IMG/VR virus record: IMGVR_UViG_3300036782_000033
Location: 1-42,783 of that record
From: a virus
DNA length: 42,783 nt
Direction: 5' to 3' (one strand)
Shown here: positions 29,029 to 37,346 of the stretch, piece by piece
Layout of the letters: each line of letters starts with the position of its first letter
Position numbering within the stretch: position 1 is the stretch's first letter
Position numbers and translations under genes: made by a program
The notes under the pieces: model-generated
Seen by the model: the letters and a program-made list of their open reading frames with translations, nothing else
What the model was told of the DNA's origin: nothing
Database searches by the model: none

Positions 29029-30075
29029 ATGGCAACTCTTGGCACCACTGCCACTACGCTTGCCGATTGGGCTCGCGAGCAAGATCCCGACGGCAAGACG
29101 TCCATTATCGTCGACCTGCTGTCGCAGGCGAACGAGATCCTTGAGGACATGATGTGGATCGAGGGCAACCTCGTGACCGGGCATAAGGGCACGGTCCGCA
29201 CGTCATTGCCCACGCCGACGGCTCGGCCGATCAATATGGGCGTGCCGAACGCGAAGGCGACCGCTGCGCCGATCACCGCGACCTGCGGAAACTTCGAAGC
29301 GTATTCCGTGATCGACAAGGATCTGGCCGACCTGAACGGAAACACCGCTTCGTTCCGGCTCAACCAGGATCGCGGCTTCTTCGAGGGCATGTCGCAGTTC
29401 ATGGCGGGGCAGCTGTTCTATGGCTACGCTCCGACGTCGCCGGCGACCTTCACCGGGCTCGCGCCTTACTACTCGACCGCGACGATCGCCAACGCGCAGA
29501 CCGCCAACTGCGTGATCCCGATGGGTGGCACGGCGAGCACCAATACCTCGCTGTGGCTTGCGAGCTGGTCGGAAGATACCTGCCACGGGATTTTTCCCAA
29601 GGGCAAGAAAGCCGGGCTGCAGCACATCGATATGGGCGAGTGGCCCGTGCAGGACGCTGCGGGCAACACCTATCAGGCCTACCGGTCGCACTTCAAATGG
29701 GAGGCGGGGCTGTTCGTCGCGGACTGGCGCTTCCAGGTGCGGGCTCCGAACATCGACGTCACGCAGCTCTCCGGTGTCAACGCGCCGAACCTGATAAACG
29801 CGCTGGATCGCATTCTCGAGCGTCCACCACGGCTGATGGCGCGTGCGGCGTCGACGCAGGCTGTGACCGATCCGTCCGGCTTGGTCGGCACGGGCGATCG
29901 GTCGGTGCTCTACGCAAACCGCGTGGTTCGCACGTGGCTGCGCATCCAGATGCACAACAAGCCGAACCTGCTGTTGAGCATCGATAACTGGGACGGCAAG
30001 CCCGTGCTGAACTATTGCGGCGTGCCGATCCGAACCGTGGACCAGTTGCTGTCCACTGAAAGCGCGGTTGTGTAA
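29029..30075 (+). CDS. Major capsid protein (BPP-1-like, HK97 fold), 348 aa
   Basis: The N-terminus (TTLADWAREQDPDGK, IVDLLSQANEILEDMMWIEGN) and the interior (FEAYSVIDKDLADLNGN, DRGFFEGMSQFMAGQLFYG, LGKP-like GKPVLNYCGVPIRTVDQ near the end) match major capsid proteins of BPP-1-type podoviruses. It forms the icosahedral shell and is expected to be the most abundant virion protein. Order scaffold, capsid, cement is conserved in this group. Its TAA overlaps the next ATG. Confidence 0.9.
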   Translation: MATLGTTATTLADWAREQDPDGKTSIIVDLLSQANEILEDMMWIEGNLVTGHKGTVRTSLPTPTARPINMGVPNAKATAAPITATCGNFEAYSVIDKDLADLNGNTASFRLNQDRGFFEGMSQFMAGQLFYGYAPTSPATFTGLAPYYSTATIANAQTANCVIPMGGTASTNTSLWLASWSEDTCHGIFPKGKKAGLQHIDMGEWPVQDAAGNTYQAYRSHFKWEAGLFVADWRFQVRAPNIDVTQLSGVNAPNLINALDRILERPPRLMARAASTQAVTDPSGLVGTGDRSVLYANRVVRTWLRIQMHNKPNLLLSIDNWDGKPVLNYCGVPIRTVDQLLSTESAVV

Positions 30076-30770
30076 TGATCACCGACGGGCAGCTTTTTCT
30101 GGAGCCGCTTTCCGGCACGGCAATCACCGTGTCGGCAACCTCCACCAACGTGCTCGACCTGGTTGCCAATCGCGATCTGGGCGGCGGCAACGGGATGACG
30201 GCGCCGGCGATCGTCGCGAGCGTGCTGGCGTCCTTCGCTTCCGCGACGGCAACGGCGACATTGACGATTGCGGTGCAGGGCGCGCCGGACAACGGCGCCG
30301 GCTCGCCTGGCGGGTATCAGACGTTCCAGGCCACGCCCGCGCTGCCGCTGGGCATGCTGACGGCGGGGCAACGCCCGCTCAAGGTGCCGCTGGCGTCCAT
30401 CGCCGAGATGCCGCTCGTGCCGGTGCTCGCGAACCTCACGACCACCAGCGGGAGCACGTCGGCGACGGTCTCGAGCGGGACCGGGATCCTCGACGGCATG
30501 GCGATCTACGGCAACCCGAACGTCGTGCCGGGCACCACGGTGGCGGCCGGCGCGGGCACCACGTCGCTGACGCTGTCGGCGAACGCCAGCGCGGCCGGGA
30601 CCGCGATCATGACGGCGTTCTCGGCGCCGCAGCCAAAGCCGCGGTTCCTGCGGCTGTCCTATACGTGCTCCGCGACGATGACGGCGGGCTCGCTATGGGC
30701 AGGCATCGTCATCGATGACGACCAGCCGGCGCTGTATCCCCCGGGCTATTCCTGGCCCGCGTACGCGTAA
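30075..30770 (+). CDS. Bbp16-like capsid cement protein with inserted beta domain, 231 aa
   Basis: The start MITDGQLFLEPLSGTAITVSATSTN and the end (RFLRLSYTCSATMTAGSLWAGIVIDDD) match the Bbp16 capsid cement family, found directly after the major capsid gene. Between them, about residues 117-190 form an insert with the common beta repeat SGSTSATVSSGTGILDG ... VPGTTVAAG ... TSLTLSANASAAGT, which would project from the capsid surface. Insertions of surface-exposed beta domains in decoration proteins can mediate weak adhesion. Confidence 0.75.
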   Translation: MITDGQLFLEPLSGTAITVSATSTNVLDLVANRDLGGGNGMTAPAIVASVLASFASATATATLTIAVQGAPDNGAGSPGGYQTFQATPALPLGMLTAGQRPLKVPLASIAEMPLVPVLANLTTTSGSTSATVSSGTGILDGMAIYGNPNVVPGTTVAAGAGTTSLTLSANASAAGTAIMTAFSAPQPKPRFLRLSYTCSATMTAGSLWAGIVIDDDQPALYPPGYSWPAYA

Positions 30771-30786
30771 GGAGGCGCGCAGGTAG

Positions 30787-31278
30787 ATGGCAACTCCCCG
30801 CTACAAGGTCACTGAGGAAAAGGGCGCGTATATGCCGCGCTCTCCACAGGTGCAGCTCCTGCAGCTCGGCGCCGATCACGTGGCGGCTCGGATCTACGGG
30901 ATCCGGGCTGCGGTGTGCGAGCTGCTGCTGGAAGGTTCGGAGATCGAGTACGAGGGTCTCCCCGGGCCGCATCTCGAGCCGCTGAACGATGAGGCGCGCG
31001 AGATGACGGCGCAATACCGCGCCAAGTTCCCCAATGCGACGCTGGATCCGACCCGGCATATGCCGCTGGGGCAGGATCCCATGATGCCGCGCTCGTTCGA
31101 GCAGCAGGTGCTCGGGCGGCTCGACATGCAGCTCGCGGCGATGGCGCCGGCGCCGGCGGCGGCGGAGGATCCCCGCATTGAGGCGCTCCTCGCGGGGACG
31201 CTTGCGATGCAGCAGATGATCGCCAAGCTGGCGGAGGCGCTCAGTCCGCCTCCGTCGGGCAACGGGAGGAGCAAGTAG
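30787..31278 (+). CDS. Virion-region hypothetical protein, 163 aa
   Basis: GGAGG lies upstream of ATG 30787. The protein is mixed: an aromatic-rich start (RYKVTEEKGAYMPRSPQVQLL), an interior DNA-neutral charged region and a helical Met/Ala-rich C-terminus (AMAPAPAAAEDPRIEALLAGTLAMQQMIAKLAEAL). Probably a minor head or tail component; family not recognised. Confidence 0.65.
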   Translation: MATPRYKVTEEKGAYMPRSPQVQLLQLGADHVAARIYGIRAAVCELLLEGSEIEYEGLPGPHLEPLNDEAREMTAQYRAKFPNATLDPTRHMPLGQDPMMPRSFEQQVLGRLDMQLAAMAPAPAAAEDPRIEALLAGTLAMQQMIAKLAEALSPPPSGNGRSK

Positions 31279-31920
31279 ATGGCGCTCCCCATTGCGCAAG
31301 AGTTCAACGTCGCCGGCTTGAATCGGGTCGTCGATGGCTTCACCGGCAGCGGGCAGGCTGCGGGCGTCAGTCCGTATGGCCGGCTCTCGGTCGATGATAC
31401 CGGCGGCGCGCCGACCTATTCGGGCGGGATTGTGAATTTCACGCCGCAGGCCACGCCGCAGGATTTCTTCACCTTGACCGGCAACGCGCTGGTGGTGTGT
31501 CGCCTGCGGCTGGTCGAAGTTTGGACCGGTGCCACGGCTGCGGAGGCGATGGAGCTGCAGCTCGTCTACAACACCGCGCCGGATACCGGCGGGACGTCGA
31601 CGGCGCCGGTCGCGGTGCCGCTCGATCCCAACGACGCGGCGCCGCTGTGCACATTGGCGGCCTATACCGTGGCGCCCACGGCGGGCACCACGCTCGGCCT
31701 GATCGCCGCCGGCCGTGTGGCTGGTCCAATCCTGGCGGGCGCCGGGCAGCAAACGCCGCTGGTCTGGACGTTCTCGGCGCTCAACGACAAGCCGCCGACG
31801 CTGCGCACGGTCAACCAGCAGATCGCGCTGAACGGCAACGCGGCGGCGCTGCCGGCGGGTATCAAGTTCTCGATCCGGTTTACCTGGACCGAGATACCGG
31901 TGCTGCTGTCGGGCGGCTGA
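31279..31920 (+). CDS. Virion-region hypothetical protein, 213 aa
   Basis: GGAGGAG lies before ATG 31279. The protein is beta-rich with many Thr, Val and Gly (VVDGFTGSGQAAGVSPYGRL, VVCRLRLVEVWTG, RTVNQQIALNGN, FSIRFTWTEIPVLL), suggestive of a jelly-roll-like decoration or tail protein. Family not recognised. Followed by 46 bp before the next gene. Confidence 0.65.
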   Translation: MALPIAQEFNVAGLNRVVDGFTGSGQAAGVSPYGRLSVDDTGGAPTYSGGIVNFTPQATPQDFFTLTGNALVVCRLRLVEVWTGATAAEAMELQLVYNTAPDTGGTSTAPVAVPLDPNDAAPLCTLAAYTVAPTAGTTLGLIAAGRVAGPILAGAGQQTPLVWTFSALNDKPPTLRTVNQQIALNGNAAALPAGIKFSIRFTWTEIPVLLSGG

Positions 31921-31966
31921 CTCTGATCTCTGCCGGGGGCGCTTCGGCGCTCCCGTAGGAACTCCA

Positions 31967-32377
31967 ATGGCAGTCCCTGTCTCTGACATTGCCTCGCAGG
32001 CGATGGCGACGACGCTCGTCAACAATACCGATGAGTTGCTTGCCACGCTGATCGGGGCGACGACCAGCGTCACCTTCGGCCCGTTCTATAATCCCAAATC
32101 GGTGCTGCGGCTCGCGGTCAATGTCTCCGCCATTACGGCGGGGTCGCTGACTGTGACGTTGCTCGGGTATGACAACTCGAGCGGGGCAACCTGGACGATC
32201 CTGGCGAGCACGGCGCTCGCCGCAACCGGGTTGGTGCGGCTCGAGGTCGGTCCGTGGATCGTCGCCTCCGCGAACGCGATCGCGCAGGACTACGCGCCGG
32301 CCTTCTATGAGGTGCAGTGCACGATTGCGACCGGGCCGGTCTCGGCGACGATCGGCGCGCACGGGCTCGGCGGATGA
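31967..32377 (+). CDS. Small beta-rich virion protein, 136 aa
   Basis: AGGAA lies before ATG 31967. The protein is beta-sandwich-like: ATTSVTFGPFYNPKSVLRLAV, SLTVTLLGYDNSS, LASTALAATGLVRLEV, VQCTIATGPVSATI. It is probably a decoration or tail-adaptor protein like the preceding gene. Its TGA overlaps the tailspike start (ATGA). Confidence 0.65.
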   Translation: MAVPVSDIASQAMATTLVNNTDELLATLIGATTSVTFGPFYNPKSVLRLAVNVSAITAGSLTVTLLGYDNSSGATWTILASTALAATGLVRLEVGPWIVASANAIAQDYAPAFYEVQCTIATGPVSATIGAHGLGG

Positions 32378-34782
32378 GCGACGACAACGGCGGATACGGC
32401 AAGATCGATGCCGGCGAGGCCGTCGTCGTCTACAACCAAAACCCGCAGATCTACACGCCCGCCGGCGTGGTGAACCTGCTTGGGCAAAGTGGCGGCGGCG
32501 GCACTTTGGCTACCGTGCCTGCGTTGCGCCTGGTGACGACTGCGTCCTATCGCTCGACGAGCGTTGTGCTCGGCGGTTTGGCAGTCGTCGGCGATGGTGC
32601 CGGCGGCACGTATGTCTATGTCGCGACCGACAGGACGAGCGCGGACAACGGAAACACCATTATCGTCGATGCGTCTGGGCGGCGCTGGTATCGCCTTGCC
32701 GTGGGCTCGTCGAGCTATGATCCGACAGCCGTCGCCATCACGGGCGGCTCAATCAACGGGACAACGGTCGGTTTGACGACGCCCGAAGCGGGCGCTTTCA
32801 CAACGGTGGCCGCGCAGACTGTGACGTTGTCGGGCCAGTTGGACCTCGGCTCGTGGACGACGTCCGGGCGGCCGACGACCCGGCCTGTCGGCGCAACCGG
32901 CTTCAATACGACCATTGGCTTGCAGGAGAGCTGGAATGGCTCGGCGTGGGTCTCCGGCGGCAGCGGCGGCGGCGGGATCCCGGTAATAGCCAGCATTACC
33001 GCGCTGCGTGCCGCGACCAGCACAAGCCTGGCCGCCGGTGACTGTTACGTCAGCAACTATGCAAGCAGCGTGGTCGGTGGCGGGGGCACCTTCTGGTATA
33101 ATGCTGCCGACACATCGTCGTCCGACAATGCAGGCACGATCATCGTCGATGCTAGCACTCGGCGGTGGTATCGCGTCCTTGACGGGTTGTTGCTCACGCC
33201 GGAAATGTTTGGCGCGGTTGGGGACGGCTCGACGGACGATACTACCGCGCTCGCGGGTTTCCTCGCGACGCTTCAGTCGCCGGTACGGCCGCCGGGTCTG
33301 CTGGGCGCTCGAACCTACAAGGTAAGCAACGGGTTCTCGATTACTGCGCCGATCACGCTGTCTGGCGTGAACACGCAGACCAGTGTGATTTCGAATAGCA
33401 ATGCGTCGCTGAACGTCCCGATACTGCGTCTCTCGTCGGCGGCTGTGAATGGCAGCGTGCTGGAAAAGTTCGGCGTCACGTCTGTGACGGGGACTGGCAC
33501 GGCGTGCTACGGGATCCAGGTCGAGGGCGGGCAGCGCTTTGTCCTGGACGAGCTGCAGGTATCCTACACCTACGGCGGGATCAGCATTCCGGCGGCGCAA
33601 ACCGGCGCCTGGATGACGCGCTGCCTGGTCAACAACACCACGGCTGCCGGCTACAATATTGACGCTGGCAACATGAACGTTACCGATAACGTTGCCGTAA
33701 ACTGCGGCGGCAATGGGTTCCAGTTCACCAGCCTCACGGCGGCAAGTGCCGGTTTGATCGTCAAGGGTTGCACCGGTTTTAACAACGGCTTGGGCGGCGC
33801 CGGCAATAACTTTGCGTTCGTCGGCAACGCCACCTTTGGCCTGATCGACCTGACCGTGACGTCTTGCACAAGCTCGGCGGCTCCATTCGGCTGCGGCTTC
33901 CTGTTCGATACCCACGGCGTTGCCATTACCGTCTCGGACCTGTTCAGCGAGTTGGCTGGGATGACTGCGGCTGTGGCCTACTCCACGCCCAATGAAGGCA
34001 TTCTGTTTACCGTCAACAATGGCTCGGTGTCGCTCAACAATTCCACGGTTGACTTCTCCGGCGCCTCCGGAATTGCAATGAGCTGCGGCAATTTCACAAT
34101 CACCGGTGCCACGCTGTTCGCCAACAATCAGAGCGGCAACGCCAACGGCGCCGGGCTGCTGATCGGCGCGTCTGGGGCTGTTACCGATTTCACAGTCACG
34201 GGCGTGAACACCAAGCAGTCCAATATCGATGCTCCGCCGGACTCTCAGGCCTATGGGATTTCCAGCTTCTCGAGCGGCAGCTTTGGTCTCGTCACTGGGT
34301 GCCGGCTGCATGGCTCGACTGGTCCGTTTCTCAATGTGGGGAACTCGGTCAAGTTCATCGGCAACCTGACCGATGCTGCCACGCCGGTGGGCCAGCCGGG
34401 CGATTCCGTCACCAATAGTAATGCTGGCGTGTCGATGACCTCGGGCGCTGCGCAAAGCGTCGTGTCGATTACGTTGCCGCCTGGGCAGTGGGATGTCAGC
34501 GCGACCGTACAGGCGATACCCGCCGGCTCGACGGTGATCACGTCGGTCTCGGCTGCGCTCAACACAGTAACGAACACGATGCCTTCAACCTTGGCCGCGT
34601 CGGGGGGTGCCTACGCTGGCATCAACACTCCCGCCAATGCCGGCGCCTCCTACCTGCTTCCGACTGGGACGAGGCAGATGACCGTATCGTCAAATACAAC
34701 GGTCTATCTCGTGGCGAACACGATATTTACGACGTCGACATGCACATGCAGCGGCGTAATCAACGCGAGGAGGGCATGGTAA
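32374..34782 (+). CDS. Tailspike with pectate-lyase-like beta-helix, 802 aa
   Basis: ATG 32374 is chosen, overlapping the previous stop. Two copies of a 65-residue module (about 45-108 and 205-270) end in DNGNTIIVDASGRRWYRL and DNAGTIIVDASTRRWYRV. The beta-helix then begins with EMFGAVGDGSTDDTTAL, as in pectate-lyase-like tailspikes, and continues to about 650. The last 115 residues (NAGVSMTSGAAQSVVSITLPPGQWDVSATV to the end) form a separate module shared with the next gene's C-terminus, likely for trimerisation or receptor binding. This is the second beta-helix adhesin of the phage. Confidence 0.85.
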   Translation: MSDDNGGYGKIDAGEAVVVYNQNPQIYTPAGVVNLLGQSGGGGTLATVPALRLVTTASYRSTSVVLGGLAVVGDGAGGTYVYVATDRTSADNGNTIIVDASGRRWYRLAVGSSSYDPTAVAITGGSINGTTVGLTTPEAGAFTTVAAQTVTLSGQLDLGSWTTSGRPTTRPVGATGFNTTIGLQESWNGSAWVSGGSGGGGIPVIASITALRAATSTSLAAGDCYVSNYASSVVGGGGTFWYNAADTSSSDNAGTIIVDASTRRWYRVLDGLLLTPEMFGAVGDGSTDDTTALAGFLATLQSPVRPPGLLGARTYKVSNGFSITAPITLSGVNTQTSVISNSNASLNVPILRLSSAAVNGSVLEKFGVTSVTGTGTACYGIQVEGGQRFVLDELQVSYTYGGISIPAAQTGAWMTRCLVNNTTAAGYNIDAGNMNVTDNVAVNCGGNGFQFTSLTAASAGLIVKGCTGFNNGLGGAGNNFAFVGNATFGLIDLTVTSCTSSAAPFGCGFLFDTHGVAITVSDLFSELAGMTAAVAYSTPNEGILFTVNNGSVSLNNSTVDFSGASGIAMSCGNFTITGATLFANNQSGNANGAGLLIGASGAVTDFTVTGVNTKQSNIDAPPDSQAYGISSFSSGSFGLVTGCRLHGSTGPFLNVGNSVKFIGNLTDAATPVGQPGDSVTNSNAGVSMTSGAAQSVVSITLPPGQWDVSATVQAIPAGSTVITSVSAALNTVTNTMPSTLAASGGAYAGINTPANAGASYLLPTGTRQMTVSSNTTVYLVANTIFTTSTCTCSGVINARRAW

Positions 34783-35660
34783 TGCGGTCGGGTTTTCTCG
34801 CGCTGCTGCTGCTGGTCGTCGGTGTGGTGGGCGCGCAGGCGCAGCAGACCAGCGCGGTCTGCAATGGCGCGACGGTTCCGGCGTGGGTGACGGCGAACCG
34901 TCCCAGCACGCCGAACGATCAGACCACGGGCTATAACCTCACCAGCGGCTATTGCGAGACTTACTCCGCAGCTAATGCTGTATGGGCGCCGTCGGGCAGC
35001 GGCGGCAGCACTGGCACGGTTACGAGCGTTTCTGTTGCAACGGCGAATGGGCTGGGTGGCACCGTCGCCAATGCGACTACGACGCCGGCCATTACCCTGA
35101 CGACAAGCGTCAATGGTTTGGCGAAGGGCAATGGAACTGGGCTCGTAGCAGCAACAGCCGGCACGGACTATCTCGCACCTGGTGGCGCTGGGTCGTTCAC
35201 CACGCTGTCGGCATCCGGCGCGATCACTCCCTCCCAGACCGCCGGCATCGTCGGAACCACAACGAACAACAACGCGAACGCGGGCAGCGTTGGGGAGTTC
35301 GTCAGCTCCAGCGTCGCAGCTGGGTCCGCGGTCAACCTGACCACCTCAGTCGCCGCGAATATTACCTCTGTCAGCCTGACGGCCGGAGACTGGCAATGCT
35401 ACGGAAATGAGGTGTTCTCAGCATCTGGCGCCACCATAACCAGCCTTATAGGTTGGACGAGCAGCACATCGGCGACCGTGCCAGCGGCTCCCAATAACGG
35501 CGGGTACGCAAATGTAAGCGGCTCCGGCCCGACTTTGACCATCGGCGAACAGCGTTTTAGCGTCGCCGCAACCACAACGGTGTATCTGAGCGCAAGTTCG
35601 GCCTTTAGTGGGGGAACGGTCACTGCCTTCGGCTTCATCGGCTGCCGGCGCCCACGTTGA
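34782..35660 (+). CDS. Fibre-like protein with signal peptide, 292 aa
   Basis: ATG 34782 has GGAGG eight bases upstream, better than ATG 34776. Residues 1-20 form a classic signal peptide (RSGFLALLLLVVGVVGAQA) with an AQA cleavage site, unusual for a tail protein assembled in the cytoplasm. The middle carries tail-fibre-like repeats (GLAKGNGTGLVAATAGTDYLAPG). The last 110 residues (SAVNLTTSVAANITSVSLTAGDWQCYG ... TTTVYLSASSAF) are homologous to the end of the preceding tailspike. It may be exported to the host periplasm or envelope, or be a fibre whose leader is not cleaved. Confidence 0.65.
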   Translation: MRSGFLALLLLVVGVVGAQAQQTSAVCNGATVPAWVTANRPSTPNDQTTGYNLTSGYCETYSAANAVWAPSGSGGSTGTVTSVSVATANGLGGTVANATTTPAITLTTSVNGLAKGNGTGLVAATAGTDYLAPGGAGSFTTLSASGAITPSQTAGIVGTTTNNNANAGSVGEFVSSSVAAGSAVNLTTSVAANITSVSLTAGDWQCYGNEVFSASGATITSLIGWTSSTSATVPAAPNNGGYANVSGSGPTLTIGEQRFSVAATTTVYLSASSAFSGGTVTAFGFIGCRRPR

Positions 35661-36458
35661 ATGACCGACGAGGTCTCCATCGCCAACCGCGCGCTTGCGG
35701 ACGCGGGCACGCGCTCGACGATCTCCTCGTTTACCGAAGGGTCGAACGAGTCGAACAACGTCAGCCTGGTGTATATCCCGGTGCGGCAGCAGGTGCTGCG
35801 GGCGGCGCATTGGGGGTTTGCTGGGGCGACCGCGACCTTGTCGCTGCTGAAGTCGGCGCCTGGCACGCCCGAAACGCCGGATTTCCCAGCTTCCGGTGTG
35901 TGGTCGACGGCGTATCCTCCGCCGGGCTGGAACTATGAATACGCCTATCCGGGCGACTGCCTGCAGGCGCGCAAGATGTTGCAAAACTATGCGCTCGCGC
36001 AGGCCAGCGGCGTGCCGATCTTTCCGAACCAGCTCATAGGGCTGCAAGACTTCTGGACCGCGCCTGGGCAAAAGTTCGCGGTTGGCACCGATCTGGATAC
36101 CACGGGCAACCAGATCTCGGTGATCCTTGGGAACATCGACCAGGCGATCCTGAGCTACACGCGCGATATCACGGTCGAGGCGCTGTGGGATCCGCTCTTT
36201 CAAGAGGCGGTCGTCGGCGCTTTGGCGGCGAAGCTGTGCTGGGCGCTCACCGGCGACAAGGCGCGCTCCAATGATCTGTTCAAATTGGCAAACGACAAAA
36301 TCATGATGGCGCGGGCGGCCGACGGCAACGAGGGCCTCACCGTCATGGACCACACGCCCGACTGGATCACGGTCGGGCACGGCGCGCGGTGGTTCGGCAC
36401 GGCCGAGTGGGGCGGTGGCTGGTATTTTCCGTACGGCCCGCTGTTCTCAACGTTCTAG
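35661..36458 (+). CDS. Tail tubular protein A-like (T7 gp11-like), 265 aa
   Basis: Pattern SIANRALADAGTRSTISSF, then VRQQVLRAAHWGFA and YAYPGDCLQARKM matches the gp11/tail tubular protein A family, which forms the upper tail ring attached to the portal. The C-terminal part contains AVVGALAAKLCWALTGDK. ATG 35661 directly follows the previous stop. It precedes the endolysin and the tail tubular protein B gene. Confidence 0.85.
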   Translation: MTDEVSIANRALADAGTRSTISSFTEGSNESNNVSLVYIPVRQQVLRAAHWGFAGATATLSLLKSAPGTPETPDFPASGVWSTAYPPPGWNYEYAYPGDCLQARKMLQNYALAQASGVPIFPNQLIGLQDFWTAPGQKFAVGTDLDTTGNQISVILGNIDQAILSYTRDITVEALWDPLFQEAVVGALAAKLCWALTGDKARSNDLFKLANDKIMMARAADGNEGLTVMDHTPDWITVGHGARWFGTAEWGGGWYFPYGPLFSTF

Positions 36459-36466
36459 AGGCATCG

Positions 36467-36973
36467 ATGGAAGTGCTCGACCAGGTAGTGGCCGCGCTGG
36501 TCGCGCGGCTCGCTGGGCTGTCGGATATCGTCGACAAGGCGTGCGGCCTGATACGGCATTTCGAGGGCTGCAGGCTCATCGCGTATCTGGACGATGGCGG
36601 GACGTGGACGATCGGCTGGGGCGCGACCTTCTATCCGGGCGGGTTGGCGGTCGAGGGCGGCGACACGGTCTCGCAGGAGCGTGCGGACGCTATGCTCGAG
36701 CTGCTCCTCGAGGGCGTGGTCGGCGATGTGCGGCAGATGGCGCCAATGACAACGCCCAACCAGCTCGCGGCGCTCTGTGACTTTGCCTACAACTTGGGCG
36801 TCCCGGCGCTGCGCACGTCGACCTTGCTGCGGCTGCTGCGGCGGGGCGATGTCGCTGGCGCTGCCGCGCAGTTCCCCTCCTGGGACCACGAGCACCGGGA
36901 TGGCCAGCTCGTCGAGGTGCCTGGGTTGCTGACGCGGCGCCGGGCCGAGTCGGCGCTGTTCCTCACAGCCTGA
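36467..36973 (+). CDS. Endolysin, GH24 lysozyme, 168 aa
   Basis: ATG 36467 is chosen; the longer frame adds 26 unrelated residues. The catalytic triad of T4-type lysozyme is present with exact spacing: Glu in RHFEGCRL, Asp nine residues later in AYLDDGG, Thr fifteen residues after the Glu in TWTIGWG. The remainder (LCDFAYNLGVPALRTSTLLRLLRRGD) matches the lysozyme C-terminal lobe. It cleaves peptidoglycan between N-acetylmuramic acid and N-acetylglucosamine. There is no signal-anchor sequence, so a holin is probably needed; none is adjacent. It sits inside the tail gene cluster. Confidence 0.9.
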   Translation: MEVLDQVVAALVARLAGLSDIVDKACGLIRHFEGCRLIAYLDDGGTWTIGWGATFYPGGLAVEGGDTVSQERADAMLELLLEGVVGDVRQMAPMTTPNQLAALCDFAYNLGVPALRTSTLLRLLRRGDVAGAAAQFPSWDHEHRDGQLVEVPGLLTRRRAESALFLTA

Positions 36974-36984
36974 AGGTTCTTCGC

Positions 36985-37341
36985 ATGAAAGCGGTGGATA
37001 TGTCGGTCACTGAGGCCGAGAAAAAGCAGCGCGAGCGGAAGATGCAAGAGCGCATGGAAGGCACCGACGGGCCGGATTATCCGTACGGGCTGAGCGTGCA
37101 TCTGGACGAGGGGTCGCTGCTGAAGCTGCAGGTCAAGGATCTGCCGAAGGCTGGCGAGGAGGTGCGCATCGAGGGCACGGCAAAGGTGCGCTCGGTGCGG
37201 CAAGAGGACGTCGACGGCGGCCAGCAGGAGCGCAGCGTGGAGCTGCAAATCACGCATCTGGGGCTGGGCGCTCCGCCGGCGAAAACCGGCGCCGATACGA
37301 TGTATGACGGCGCCGGGAAGCGTGCAACGCCGATCGACTGA
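36985..37341 (+). CDS. Capsid staple-like virion protein, 118 aa
   Basis: Pattern YPYGLSVHLDEGSLLKL followed by GEEVRIEGTAKVRSV and ERSVELQITHLGLG matches a small conserved protein often annotated as capsid staple protein in podoviruses. The N-terminal 35 residues are a charged helix (EAEKKQRERKMQERM). It probably binds the capsid or internal core; the exact role is uncertain. Confidence 0.65.
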   Translation: MKAVDMSVTEAEKKQRERKMQERMEGTDGPDYPYGLSVHLDEGSLLKLQVKDLPKAGEEVRIEGTAKVRSVRQEDVDGGQQERSVELQITHLGLGAPPAKTGADTMYDGAGKRATPID

Positions 37342-37346
37342 TTGCC

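Noticed and set aside
32749-34455. Long - strand open frame (568 codons)
   Set aside because: Antisense to the second tailspike; shadow composition.
27000-36500. Diversity-generating retroelement, considered because the head genes resemble BPP-1
   Set aside because: No reverse transcriptase, accessory protein or template/variable repeat pair was seen.
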